The position numbers and the translations under genes are program-made. Below are positions 29,965 to 36,276 of a DNA stretch of 36,276 nucleotides, one piece after another. Each line of letters opens with the position of its first letter. Position 1 is the first letter of the stretch. Below the pieces are notes generated by a model. That model was given only the letters and a program-made list of their open reading frames with translations, was not told the origin of the DNA and ran no database searches. Origin of the DNA: a virus; IMG/VR virus record IMGVR_UViG_3300023119_000065, positions 1 through 36,276 of that record. One strand, written 5' to 3'.

Positions 29965-31964
29965 GAGTTTTTGGTTATTGGACATTGTTTATAGCACTGT
30001 GTATCAGTGCGGTTGCAGCATACTATAGTATTATTGGTTTGACTGCTATTTTTGCTGCGGCAGTTATCCCTATCATTATCATGGGTAGTGTATTAGAAGT
30101 AGCAAAGATTACAACGGCTGTTTGGTTACACCGTTACTGGAGTTTAAGCCCTTACTTGATGCGTATCTATCTTACAACTGCGGTTGTTGTATTGATGTTC
30201 ATTACCAGCATGGGTATTTTTGGGTTCCTATCAAAAGCACATATTGAACAAACTGCGGCAGCAGAAGAAGGTGTTGCACAGTTGGATCGTATTGATGCTG
30301 ACATTGCTAGATATAATGCTATCATTGCTCGTGCAGAAGAGCGCATTGTTAAAGCAGAAGAAAGCACAGGCACTCGTAATACTGATATACAAACACAGAT
30401 AGACAAAGAACAAGAGCGTATTGATACTGCCTATGATCGTGCACAACCAGCTATAGACGAACAACTTGCTATTATTGATGCACAAACTGTTAAACTAAAT
30501 GACAAAGTTGCTGTTTATGAACAGGAAATCAACAGCCTTGATCAAGAGCTAACACGTTTAAACAATCTTGTAGCACAGTTTAGAGAAGAACTATCAAATA
30601 CAAACGTAGCAAGTGTTGAAGAACAAGTACAACCTTATATAGATCAAATTGCACAACTTGATAATGATATTGCAAGACTGGACGAACAAGCAGCGGCATA
30701 CGAGGCTCGTATTGCTGAACTAGAACCAGATAACAGTGCAGTTGATACATTAAAAGCACAGATTGCAAATATTGAAGAGTCAATTGTTGTAACAACAAAT
30801 AAACTACAAAGTACAGAGCGTGACAAGATCCGTGAAGGACAGGCAGTAATTGGTGTTACTAGCGATGGTTTATTTGGCGGTAACACCCGCCGTGCATTAG
30901 AAGCATGGGTAACAGCACAACAAGACCGTATTGCAAGTCTACAAGCACAGGAAACAGACTTAAGAGCACAAGCACAACTAGTAGTAGATAACGAGCGCAA
31001 CCGCTTAACAGGACTAGTTACAAGTTTACGTGGTGAACAAACCGCCGCAGTACAAGACCGTAAACAAGCACTATTGGATACTATTGATACAATACGTGGA
31101 GATGCCGCTAATAGTTTAAAAACACAACAACAAGCAATCCAAGATAAAATTGATAATGTGTTAACAGTTGATATACCAACAAACAGACAAGCACGTAAGT
31201 CAGCTCAGGATAGCATCACAGCATTGCAAAACAGTGAAGATCCAAAAGTTAAAATTGCTAGAGAAGAAATTGCAAGAATTAGAGACAGTGTAAATGAGCA
31301 GATTGTACAAAGTAATAATTTAATTGCAGATTTAAGAAATAGTCTTACCGTTGGAGAAGACAGTGCTGCTAATAAAATTATTGAAGAACAACAAGAAAAA
31401 ATAGTACAAGCAAACAATTCTATTGACACACTCACTGAAAACAAGTATGCTTTACAAGCAGAGGCTAGAAAACTTGAAGCTGAAGTTGGACCTGTAAAGT
31501 ATATTGCAGAACTAGTATACGGAGAAGATACTAGCCGTAGTAGTTTAGAAGACGCTGTACGTTGGGTAATATTATTACTAGTTGCAGTGTTTGATCCACT
31601 AGCTGTTATACTTGTACTTGCAGGTGTAATGACTGTAAATAGATTTGGTAAACATAAAGAACCACCAAGTATTCCTGAACCGCCAGGGGAGGCGCCAAAA
31701 AAGCCTGAACCTGAAGTTGAACTTAAAAAAGAAGAACACCAGGAACTAAAAAAAGTAAAAAAGACAAAACGTAAAAATGCTAAACCAGTGGATATTCCTG
31801 CTGAAACTAACAGCACTACAGATACTATTGATAACACTAGTAGCAATGATAGTGTAACAGCGCCAGCAGCTAAACCAGCAAACTGGACACCAACACGCAA
31901 TAAAATGTTCTGGTTAGACGAACATAAAGAAACCGTAAAAACTGAACTTAAAAAAGAAGAGTAA
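29961..31964 (+). CDS. Large membrane protein with long coiled coil
   Basis: 667 aa. Three N-terminal hydrophobic segments (about 6-22, 24-44 and 69-90) precede ~420 residues of coiled coil (QLDRIDADIARYNAIIARAE, DQIAQLDNDIARLDEQAAAY). A peptidoglycan-binding-like insertion sits at 295-318 (AVIGVTSDGLFGGNTRRALE). Near 534-560 there is another hydrophobic segment (WVILLLVAVFDPLAVILVLA), then a Lys/Glu/Pro-rich tail. Marine T4-like phages have large proteins of this layout with unknown role. The layout suggests an inner-membrane protein whose coil reaches through the periplasm, or a virion protein used at entry. Shares the late kinase transcript. Confidence 0.78.
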   Translation: MRVFGYWTLFIALCISAVAAYYSIIGLTAIFAAAVIPIIIMGSVLEVAKITTAVWLHRYWSLSPYLMRIYLTTAVVVLMFITSMGIFGFLSKAHIEQTAAAEEGVAQLDRIDADIARYNAIIARAEERIVKAEESTGTRNTDIQTQIDKEQERIDTAYDRAQPAIDEQLAIIDAQTVKLNDKVAVYEQEINSLDQELTRLNNLVAQFREELSNTNVASVEEQVQPYIDQIAQLDNDIARLDEQAAAYEARIAELEPDNSAVDTLKAQIANIEESIVVTTNKLQSTERDKIREGQAVIGVTSDGLFGGNTRRALEAWVTAQQDRIASLQAQETDLRAQAQLVVDNERNRLTGLVTSLRGEQTAAVQDRKQALLDTIDTIRGDAANSLKTQQQAIQDKIDNVLTVDIPTNRQARKSAQDSITALQNSEDPKVKIAREEIARIRDSVNEQIVQSNNLIADLRNSLTVGEDSAANKIIEEQQEKIVQANNSIDTLTENKYALQAEARKLEAEVGPVKYIAELVYGEDTSRSSLEDAVRWVILLLVAVFDPLAVILVLAGVMTVNRFGKHKEPPSIPEPPGEAPKKPEPEVELKKEEHQELKKVKKTKRKNAKPVDIPAETNSTTDTIDNTSSNDSVTAPAAKPANWTPTRNKMFWLDEHKETVKTELKKEE

Positions 31965-32411
31965 ATGGATATAGATAACAGTGTATATACTGTAACACCG
32001 CCAAGTTTGTTTTTAAACGAAAACGGCCCAAGTGTGTTACTTGTTAACTTTAAAGAAGATAAAATTAAAGAAATTTGTCAGGGTTTTGAAAAACTCTTTA
32101 ATAACAATAGTATTACATTTTACTATAGTGAAAGTCCTATCAATGATAGCACTATTGCGTGGTTTAGGGCAGTAGTAAACATGGCAGATTACATCATTGT
32201 TAATGTCAGTGAATGTAATACTGAAGAAATGTATACCATTATGATGTCTAAACTCAAGATTGATACAAACATCTTTTGGTTTAATCATGACAATAAAAAT
32301 AAAGCATTAGTTAAATTAATTAACAGTTATGATCAAAAAATACTAAGTACAGTAGATCAGTTAATTAAGATTGCTGGTATGGAGTTAGGGTTCGAAGACT
32401 TTGATGCTTGA
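31965..32411 (+). CDS. Conserved hypothetical protein, possible Rossmann-like fold
   Basis: 148 aa. It begins MDIDNSVYTVTPPSLFLNEN, which matches a family of marine T4-like phage proteins, and then alternates strands and helices (PSVLLVNFKEDKIKE; ADYIIVNVSECNTEE; TNIFWFNHDN). This layout resembles a nucleoside deoxyribosyltransferase-type Rossmann fold, but no catalytic residues are certain. It starts on the base after the membrane protein stop and ends the operon; the next early promoter overlaps its last codons. Confidence 0.68.
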   Translation: MDIDNSVYTVTPPSLFLNENGPSVLLVNFKEDKIKEICQGFEKLFNNNSITFYYSESPINDSTIAWFRAVVNMADYIIVNVSECNTEEMYTIMMSKLKIDTNIFWFNHDNKNKALVKLINSYDQKILSTVDQLIKIAGMELGFEDFDA

Positions 32412-32436
32412 CTTCTATATTAACTTATGTTATATT
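32408..32436 (+). promoter_or_regulatory. Early extended -10 promoter for infC-rpsU
   Basis: TTGACT (32408-32413), 17-bp spacer ending in TGT (extended -10), TATATT (32431-32436). Predicted +1 near 32443 gives a ~29-nt leader. GGGAG (32453-32457) lies 14 nt before the ATG, unusually far. Confidence 0.75.
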
Positions 32437-32471
32437 AATAAAATACTTTAACGGGAGAAACAAAAAAGTAC

Positions 32472-33023
32472 ATGTCTAAGTTTAAAAATAATCGCCAGGC
32501 TACCGATAAGCCCAGTGTGGTTAATAATTATACTATTGTTAAAAGGTTTAACGAAGTAAGAGTTACTGGAGCAGACGGTTCAGCTCTAGGTGTTATGTCA
32601 AGTAACCGTGCACTAAACGAAGCACAAGATCAAGGGTTAGATTTGATCTTGGTTACAGAAAAAGCAACTCCTCCTGTTTGCAAAATTACAGACATGAACA
32701 AGTTTCTCTATGAACGAAAACGTAGAGAAAAAGAAGCTGCAAAAAAGCAGCGAGAAAATAAAATCGAACTGAAAGAAGTTCAGTTTAGACCCAATATTGA
32801 CACTCATGATTTCGAAACAAAATGCAGACATGTACAGCGTTTTGTTGACAGTGGTGCACTTGTAAAACTTATGGTTAGGTTTAGGGGTCGTGAAATGTCT
32901 AATACAAAAAGTGGTTATGAAATTATTAACACTGTATTAGAGACAGTTGAAGGGTTAACGTTTGATAGCAAGCCGCAGTTAAATGGAAACCGTCTTATAG
33001 CTATAGTGAAAATGGAAAAGTAA
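32472..33023 (+). CDS. infC: Translation initiation factor IF-3
   Basis: 183 aa (E. coli IF-3 is 180). Both domains are complete. The N domain has EVRVTGADGSALGVMSSNRA (28-47) and the IF-3 signature around PPVCKITDMNKFLYERKR (67-84), followed by the Lys-rich linker (REKEAAKKQ). The C domain has LKEVQFRPNIDTHDFETKC (100-118) and LMVRFRGREMS (133-143). IF-3 binds the 30S platform, keeps subunits apart and checks start codon and initiator tRNA. A phage copy could alter start-site choice on host ribosomes. It has its own strong promoter and the bS21 gene follows with no gap. The Shine-Dalgarno is badly spaced. Confidence 0.95.
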   Translation: MSKFKNNRQATDKPSVVNNYTIVKRFNEVRVTGADGSALGVMSSNRALNEAQDQGLDLILVTEKATPPVCKITDMNKFLYERKRREKEAAKKQRENKIELKEVQFRPNIDTHDFETKCRHVQRFVDSGALVKLMVRFRGREMSNTKSGYEIINTVLETVEGLTFDSKPQLNGNRLIAIVKMEK

Positions 33024-33248
33024 ATGAGTAAACACCCTAAAACAGGCGGCGGCATGTCAGTTGCGGTCGTAAACAATGATATTAGTAGAGCGATGCGTAA
33101 ACTTAAAAAGAAAGTCAACAACGAAGGCATTCTTAAAGAAGTACGTGATAGAAAGCATTTTGAAAAGCCCAGCCTAAAACGTAAAAAAGCGAAAGCCGCT
33201 GCACGTAAGCGTTGGCTTAAACAACAGGCAAAAAATAATCAAATTTAG
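33024..33248 (+). CDS. rpsU: Ribosomal protein bS21
   Basis: 74 aa. It matches bS21 across its length: VVNNDISRAMRKLKKKVNNE (15-34), GILKEVRDRKHFEKPSLKRK (35-54) and a C-terminal basic helix KKAKAAARKRWLKQQAK. In bacteria bS21 sits on the 30S platform next to the anti-Shine-Dalgarno end of 16S rRNA and helps select mRNAs. Phage bS21 genes are known from marine viruses. It begins on the base after the IF-3 stop, so both are made together from the early promoter at 32408. A short N-terminal extension (MSKHPKTGGGMS) precedes the conserved part. Confidence 0.95.
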   Translation: MSKHPKTGGGMSVAVVNNDISRAMRKLKKKVNNEGILKEVRDRKHFEKPSLKRKKAKAAARKRWLKQQAKNNQI

Positions 33249-33250
33249 AC

Positions 33251-33279
33251 TTGACAAATAGGTTGTCAAATACTAAATA
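33251..33279 (+). promoter_or_regulatory. Overlapping early-like and late promoter of hsp20
   Basis: TTGACA (33251-33256) is followed 17 bp later by TAAATA (33274-33279), which overlaps the late-type box CTAAATA (33273-33279). TTGACAA (33251-33257) and TTGTCAA (33263-33269) also form an inverted repeat that could be an operator or weak terminator of infC-rpsU. Confidence 0.5.
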
Positions 33280-33283
33280 TAAA

Positions 33284-33360
33284 TTGTGCAGCAAAGAGAA
33301 AATTGCTACACAAGGAGTGCCGTGAAGGGCTCCAATTACAATTCTTGCTTTTAGAAGGAG
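33284..33360 (+). promoter_or_regulatory. Structured hsp20 leader, ROSE-like RNA thermometer candidate
   Basis: Three hairpins can form in ~80 nt. First, TTGTG-c-AGCAA (33284-33294) with TTGCT-a-CACAA (33303-33313). Second, GGAG (33314-33317) with CTCC (33330-33333). Third, TTCTTGCT (33342-33349) with AGAAGGAG (33353-33360), the ribosome site. The last contains TTGCT opposite the Shine-Dalgarno with a mismatch and G-U pairs, the arrangement typical of ROSE elements on alphaproteobacterial small heat-shock genes. Confidence 0.5.
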
Positions 33361-33367
33361 AAACAAA

Positions 33368-33805
33368 ATGACAAGATTAACAACACTAGACCTACCTACG
33401 TTTACACGTTCAGCTATCGGATTTGATAGAATTTTTGATGAAATGGAACGTAGCTTTGCAAATAGTGCAAACACTGGAAATTATCCACCATACAATATTG
33501 TACAAATCAATGAGAACGAATACATGATTAGTATTGCAGTTGCAGGATTTGGTATGGGTAACCTAGACGTTACACAAGACGGTAACGAACTTGTTGTAGA
33601 GGGTAAGCAACCAGTAGGTAGTGACGAAACTAATTACCTACACAAAGGTATTGGTACTCGTAACTTTAAGCGTAAGTTTACACTAGCAGAACATGTTAAT
33701 GTAGAAAACGCAACACTTGATCTTGGTATGCTAAACGTACATCTAGTACGTGAAGTACCAGAAGAGCTTCAGCCAAAGCGTATCGCAATTACTGAAGTAA
33801 AATAA
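33368..33805 (+). CDS. hsp20: Small heat-shock protein (Hsp20/IbpA type)
   Basis: 145 aa. The N-terminal arm (TRSAIGFDRIFDEMERSFAN) resembles IbpA. The alpha-crystallin domain runs from YPPYNIVQINENEYMISIAV through FGMGNLDVTQDGNELVVEGK to the strand FKRKFTLAEHVNVENATLD, with the conserved GMLNVHLVRE loop and a short C-terminal tail with KRIAI. It holds unfolding proteins in oligomers without ATP. Hsp20 is a common gene of marine T4-like phages and may serve assembly of the capsid or protein quality control. It has a long structured leader with AGAAGGAG before the ATG. ClpS follows. Confidence 0.94.
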   Translation: MTRLTTLDLPTFTRSAIGFDRIFDEMERSFANSANTGNYPPYNIVQINENEYMISIAVAGFGMGNLDVTQDGNELVVEGKQPVGSDETNYLHKGIGTRNFKRKFTLAEHVNVENATLDLGMLNVHLVREVPEELQPKRIAITEVK

Positions 33806-33814
33806 TTTCCCAAC

Positions 33815-33834
33815 GGGCGGAGGCAACTCCGCCC
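33815..33834 (+). terminator. GC-rich hairpin with GCAA tetraloop after hsp20
   Basis: GGGCGGAG, loop GCAA, CTCCGCCC: eight perfect pairs with a stable GNRA loop, ten bases after the hsp20 stop. No T-run follows, so it may pause RNA polymerase or protect the hsp20 RNA 3' end instead of ending all transcription. Confidence 0.55.
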
Positions 33835-33851
33835 AATCAAAAGGTAATAAA

Positions 33852-34154
33852 ATGTCAGAAGTAGCAGTAGAAAAGAAAACATCAAATATGACAACGTATA
33901 AACCACCACGTAAATGGAAAGTAGTATTTTTAAATGACGATACTACTCCAATGGAATATGTTATTGAGGTATTAATGACTCAATACAAGCACAGTCTTGA
34001 AGGTGCTAAAGATGTTACACTGACTATTCACAACAGCGGACGGGGAACTGCTGGTGTATTTCCACATGAGATTGCGGAACAGAAAGCAGCTGAAACAATG
34101 GTGCATGCTAGAGCACACAACTATGCGCTGCAAACAGAAATTGAACAAGAGTAA
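33852..34154 (+). CDS. clpS: ClpS adaptor protein
   Basis: 100 aa. The ClpS fold is clear: WKVVFLNDDTTPMEYVIEVL (22-41) and LTIHNSGRGTAGVF (57-70). Residues that hold N-degrons in E. coli ClpS are all in place with a constant offset of six: N28, D29, D30, T32, M34 and H60. ClpS delivers N-end-rule substrates to ClpAP and blocks other ClpA substrates. A phage copy could redirect the host Clp protease. The N-terminal ~20 residues are flexible, as in bacterial ClpS. AAAGG lies before the start. The guaC gene follows after three bases. Confidence 0.92.
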   Translation: MSEVAVEKKTSNMTTYKPPRKWKVVFLNDDTTPMEYVIEVLMTQYKHSLEGAKDVTLTIHNSGRGTAGVFPHEIAEQKAAETMVHARAHNYALQTEIEQE

Positions 34155-34157
34155 CCC

Positions 34158-35279
34158 ATGAGAATTGAAAACGAAGTATTGTTAGACTACAGCGATGTTC
34201 TGATTAGACCAAAGCGTAGTACACTAAAGTCACGAAGCGAAGTTGACTTAAATCGCAGTTTCACTTTTAGAAACTATAAACCTGATACTGCAGAAAATAC
34301 TCATTACTATGGTACGCCTATTATGGCAAGTAACATGGATGGTGTTGGTACTATGGAAATGGCAGACAAACTAGCAGAAGGAGAAATCTTTACCTGTCTA
34401 GTTAAAACTTATACTGCTGAACAACTGATTGAATACTTTGATGGATTACATGAACGTCATAGTCATGTAGCAATGAGCATTGGTACAAGTGACAGTGATT
34501 TTAATAAACTTGTACAAGTGAAGACCGCAGTAAACAATAAACTAAAATATGTTTGTATTGATATTGCAAATGGTTACAGCGAGCATTTTGTAGATCATGT
34601 TCGTCGTGTTCGTGCTGAATTTGCAGACTTGGTAATCATTGCGGGTAATGTAGTTACCGCAGACCAAACACAGGAGTTGATTTTAAATGGAGCAGATATT
34701 GTTAAAGTGGGTATTGGGCCTGGTAGTGTATGCACTACTCGTATCCAGACTGGTGTTGGTTATCCTCAATTGTCCGCCGTTATCGAATGTGCGGATGCTG
34801 CACACGGCTTGGGTGGCCATATTATCGCTGATGGTGGCTGCACTTGTCCTGGCGACATTGCTAAAGCATTCGCAGCTGGTGCCGACTTTGTGATGCTGGG
34901 TGGTATGCTTGCCGGACATGATGAAGGCGGTGGCGAAGTTATTACTAAGATTTACGAAACTAATGAACTACACCCCAACCGTATTAATCGTGTAACAGAA
35001 CAAAAACACTTTGTACAGTTCTACGGTATGAGTAGTGACGCAGCAAACACAAAACACTTTGGTGGTCTTAAAGACTATCGTAGTAGTGAAGGACGTGAAG
35101 TTCTTGTTCCCTATCGTGGCGCAGTTGCTCGTACAATACAAAACATCTTAGGCGGTGTTCGTAGTACATGTACATACGTTGGTGCACCTACACTAAAGCA
35201 ACTTAGTAAGTGTACAACGTTTGTTCGTGTTAACAATCAGTTCAACCGTACATACGAGAGTACGACAACTAAAATGTGA
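34158..35279 (+). CDS. guaC: GMP reductase
   Basis: 373 aa (E. coli GuaC is 347). The IMPDH/GMPR barrel is close to GuaC in all motifs: [17 protein letters not shown] at the start, [11 protein letters not shown] (56-66), [12 protein letters not shown] (133-144), IIAGNVVTA (160-168), the catalytic loop [13 protein letters not shown] (183-195, C192), [11 protein letters not shown] and QFYGMSS. An insertion of about 20 residues near 262-284 explains the extra length. The enzyme converts GMP to IMP with NADPH, which can feed adenine nucleotide synthesis for AT-rich phage DNA. It is rare in phages. The stop overlaps the next late box. Confidence 0.94.
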   Translation: MRIENEVLLDYSDVLIRPKRSTLKSRSEVDLNRSFTFRNYKPDTAENTHYYGTPIMASNMDGVGTMEMADKLAEGEIFTCLVKTYTAEQLIEYFDGLHERHSHVAMSIGTSDSDFNKLVQVKTAVNNKLKYVCIDIANGYSEHFVDHVRRVRAEFADLVIIAGNVVTADQTQELILNGADIVKVGIGPGSVCTTRIQTGVGYPQLSAVIECADAAHGLGGHIIADGGCTCPGDIAKAFAAGADFVMLGGMLAGHDEGGGEVITKIYETNELHPNRINRVTEQKHFVQFYGMSSDAANTKHFGGLKDYRSSEGREVLVPYRGAVARTIQNILGGVRSTCTYVGAPTLKQLSKCTTFVRVNNQFNRTYESTTTKM

Positions 35280-35304
35280 TAAATATCCTTAGTACAGAGA
35301 GGAT
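35278..35304 (+). promoter_or_regulatory. Late promoter box with ribosome-site hairpin
   Basis: Late box GATAAATA (35278-35285). ATCCTT (35285-35290) can pair with GAGGAT (35299-35304, one G-U), which contains the Shine-Dalgarno of the gene at 35310. Start near 35291 removes the 5' arm. Confidence 0.62.
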
Positions 35305-35309
35305 TAACT

Positions 35310-35702
35310 ATGGCAATTTTAAGTAGCACTAACCCAAATAGACCGCAAAGAGGCAAAAGGTCTGTGAGATTATCAGGAGAAGCGTCTCCGCAAGAAATAC
35401 CGCTAAGTGCTGGCACAGTAGTATTGATTGCCAACGGCTCAGGAACAACCTTTACATTGGCTAATGGTCAAGAAGGACAGATGATGACCTTTGTGGCAAG
35501 TTCAAATGGTGCAGGCAACATAAACGATATTAGAGTAAACTGTAGAGCAAGATACGCATTTGACAGCGGCGGCACAAGAATCACAGGTTCCAGTAGCACA
35601 GCAGAATGGGCACCATTCAATGCTACACAAGAACATTCAATGGCATGGGCAGTATTCACAGAAGGCGAATGGTGTTGGAGTCAAGGCACTAACGAAGAAT
35701 AA
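35310..35702 (+). CDS. Late virion-type protein, 130 aa
   Basis: A beta-rich protein: SVRLSGEASPQEIPLSAGTV, then a TTFTLANGQEGQMMTFVASS segment (about 45-64) typical of small phage capsid or fibre decoration domains, and a TEGEWCWSQG end. Its SGEASPQEIPL...GTVVLI...F-x-L-A-x-G-x-x-G strand pattern resembles single-domain fibre heads. A late box and AGAGG precede it and the next virion gene follows after ten bases. Exact position in the particle unknown. Confidence 0.7.
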   Translation: MAILSSTNPNRPQRGKRSVRLSGEASPQEIPLSAGTVVLIANGSGTTFTLANGQEGQMMTFVASSNGAGNINDIRVNCRARYAFDSGGTRITGSSSTAEWAPFNATQEHSMAWAVFTEGEWCWSQGTNEE

Positions 35703-35712
35703 GGAATAAACA

Positions 35713-36276
35713 ATGGCAGACTTACAAAGTTTAAGAGGACAGAGAAACTTGTTTGGCGACAGCCGCTCACCATTCAACGGATGGGTATATGAAAGCCAAT
35801 ACAAAATGTTCGTGTGTGACCCGGACAGCGTTCCAGACAGCAGAGCAAAGTTTGACAGCGTTGGACACAGAATGATGAACGCAATCAATCCTAACTGGGT
35901 TGTGTATAGAAGCCACACAGGACAGATAATGATGTTGGTGGACGGCAACCGTTGGGACTCAGCCTCTATCAAGCAAACAATGGATGAGCAAGTGCATCAG
36001 GCCGCAGCAGAAGATACTGTTTGGACGGTCACAGACTCAGATGGTGCTTGGACATATAACGCACTTGACGGTGTTACACACGGCACAGACGGTGGCTTTC
36101 CTGTAATTGATATCAACTACAGTTATTGGCGTTCAGGGATAGTTGGCAGTGTGGTTTATGATGCTAACACAGAAGATGAACTCAATGAAACTATAACTTT
36201 TGACATCACCAACGCAAACCCCAACACCTTTACAGGCGGTTTGAACGGCAATGAACTGGCAATATGGAATGCGTGG
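35713..36276 (+). CDS. Virion structural protein, 3' end beyond window
   Basis: 188 codons from ATG 35713 to the window edge, still open. AAGGA lies before the start. It begins MADLQSLRGQRNLFGDSRSP and continues with Asp/Gly/Trp-rich beta sequence (GHRMMNAINPNWVVYRSHTG, DGGFPVIDINYSYWRSG) as in phage fibre or neck-appendage proteins. Its serine codons are about ten AGY to five TCN and it is somewhat richer in G+C than its neighbours, which may reflect a different history. No family recognised. Confidence 0.72.
   Translation, partial: MADLQSLRGQRNLFGDSRSPFNGWVYESQYKMFVCDPDSVPDSRAKFDSVGHRMMNAINPNWVVYRSHTGQIMMLVDGNRWDSASIKQTMDEQVHQAAAEDTVWTVTDSDGAWTYNALDGVTHGTDGGFPVIDINYSYWRSGIVGSVVYDANTEDELNETITFDITNANPNTFTGGLNGNELAIWNAW

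Noticed and set aside
31205-31900. 231-codon open frame on the minus strand
   Set aside because: It lies wholly opposite the coiled-coil membrane protein; the product is a Ser/Leu/Thr-rich mirror of its codons, with no ribosome site or promoter.
1-36276. tRNA genes, CRISPR arrays, integrase or insertion sequences
   Set aside because: No cloverleaf, repeat-spacer pattern or transposase/integrase motifs were seen on either strand; a covariance-model scan would be needed to exclude a tRNA fully.

Overview
The window is part of the genome of a large, AT-rich, strictly lytic, T4-like myovirus of the marine cyanophage/pelagiphage type. The evidence is a set of T4-type replication genes (UvsW helicase, gp61 primase, gp41 helicase) beside tail and baseplate genes (PAAR tip, fibre proteins). 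The genes are tightly packed, often with ATGA or TAATG overlaps, and all but one lie on the plus strand. Typical marine-phage accessory genes are present: PhyH-type dioxygenase, class Ia ribonucleotide reductase with glutaredoxin, and small heat-shock protein. The host cannot be read from the sequence. A marine alphaproteobacterium is an inference from the phage-encoded bS21 and a ROSE-like leader on hsp20. No tRNA, CRISPR array, insertion sequence or integrase was seen.

Layout. 1-2100: small early genes, an OB-fold-like protein and an AAA+ ATPase, closed by a strong hairpin terminator. 2101-6474: early operon with uvsW, unknown genes, a zinc-finger protein, a very small DnaE-like (Pol III alpha-like) protein and a PhyH oxygenase. 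6467-6847: the only convincing minus-strand gene. 6892-8067: a virion protein. 8077-10765: primase and helicase operon. 10976-17883: a long late block of mostly small proteins, including a nucleotidyltransferase, a ligase-like enzyme and a very basic protein. 17926-18606: PD-(D/E)XK nuclease. 18631-19784: fibre-like protein and a hypothetical. 19800-23817: nrdA, nrdB, glutaredoxin and an Sm-like protein. 23850-26492: PAAR tip and a large fibre. 26564-28613: small early genes and a holin-like/SleB lysis pair. 28659-32411: P-loop kinase, SNase-fold protein and a large membrane coiled-coil protein. 32472-35279: IF-3, ribosomal protein bS21, Hsp20, ClpS and GMP reductase. 35310-end: virion proteins, the last one cut by the window edge.

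Two promoter classes are visible. Early genes follow host sigma70-type promoters (TTGACA, 17 bp, TATATT). In at least three cases (uvsW, primase, nuclease) the predicted start of transcription falls on the A of the ATG, so these mRNAs would be leaderless. Late genes follow the T4 late box (NATAAATA or CTAAATA). Several late boxes sit inside inverted repeats whose 3' arm holds the Shine-Dalgarno sequence, as in T4 genes e, soc and 49. Read-through RNA would hide the ribosome site and RNA started at the late promoter would expose it.

The most unusual part is 32400-35280. It combines a complete initiation factor IF-3, bS21, a small heat-shock protein under a thermometer-like leader, the ClpS adaptor and a GMP reductase. 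Together with the leaderless early genes this suggests that the phage changes how the host ribosome chooses start sites and how the host handles proteins. That link is inference; the individual gene calls are firm.
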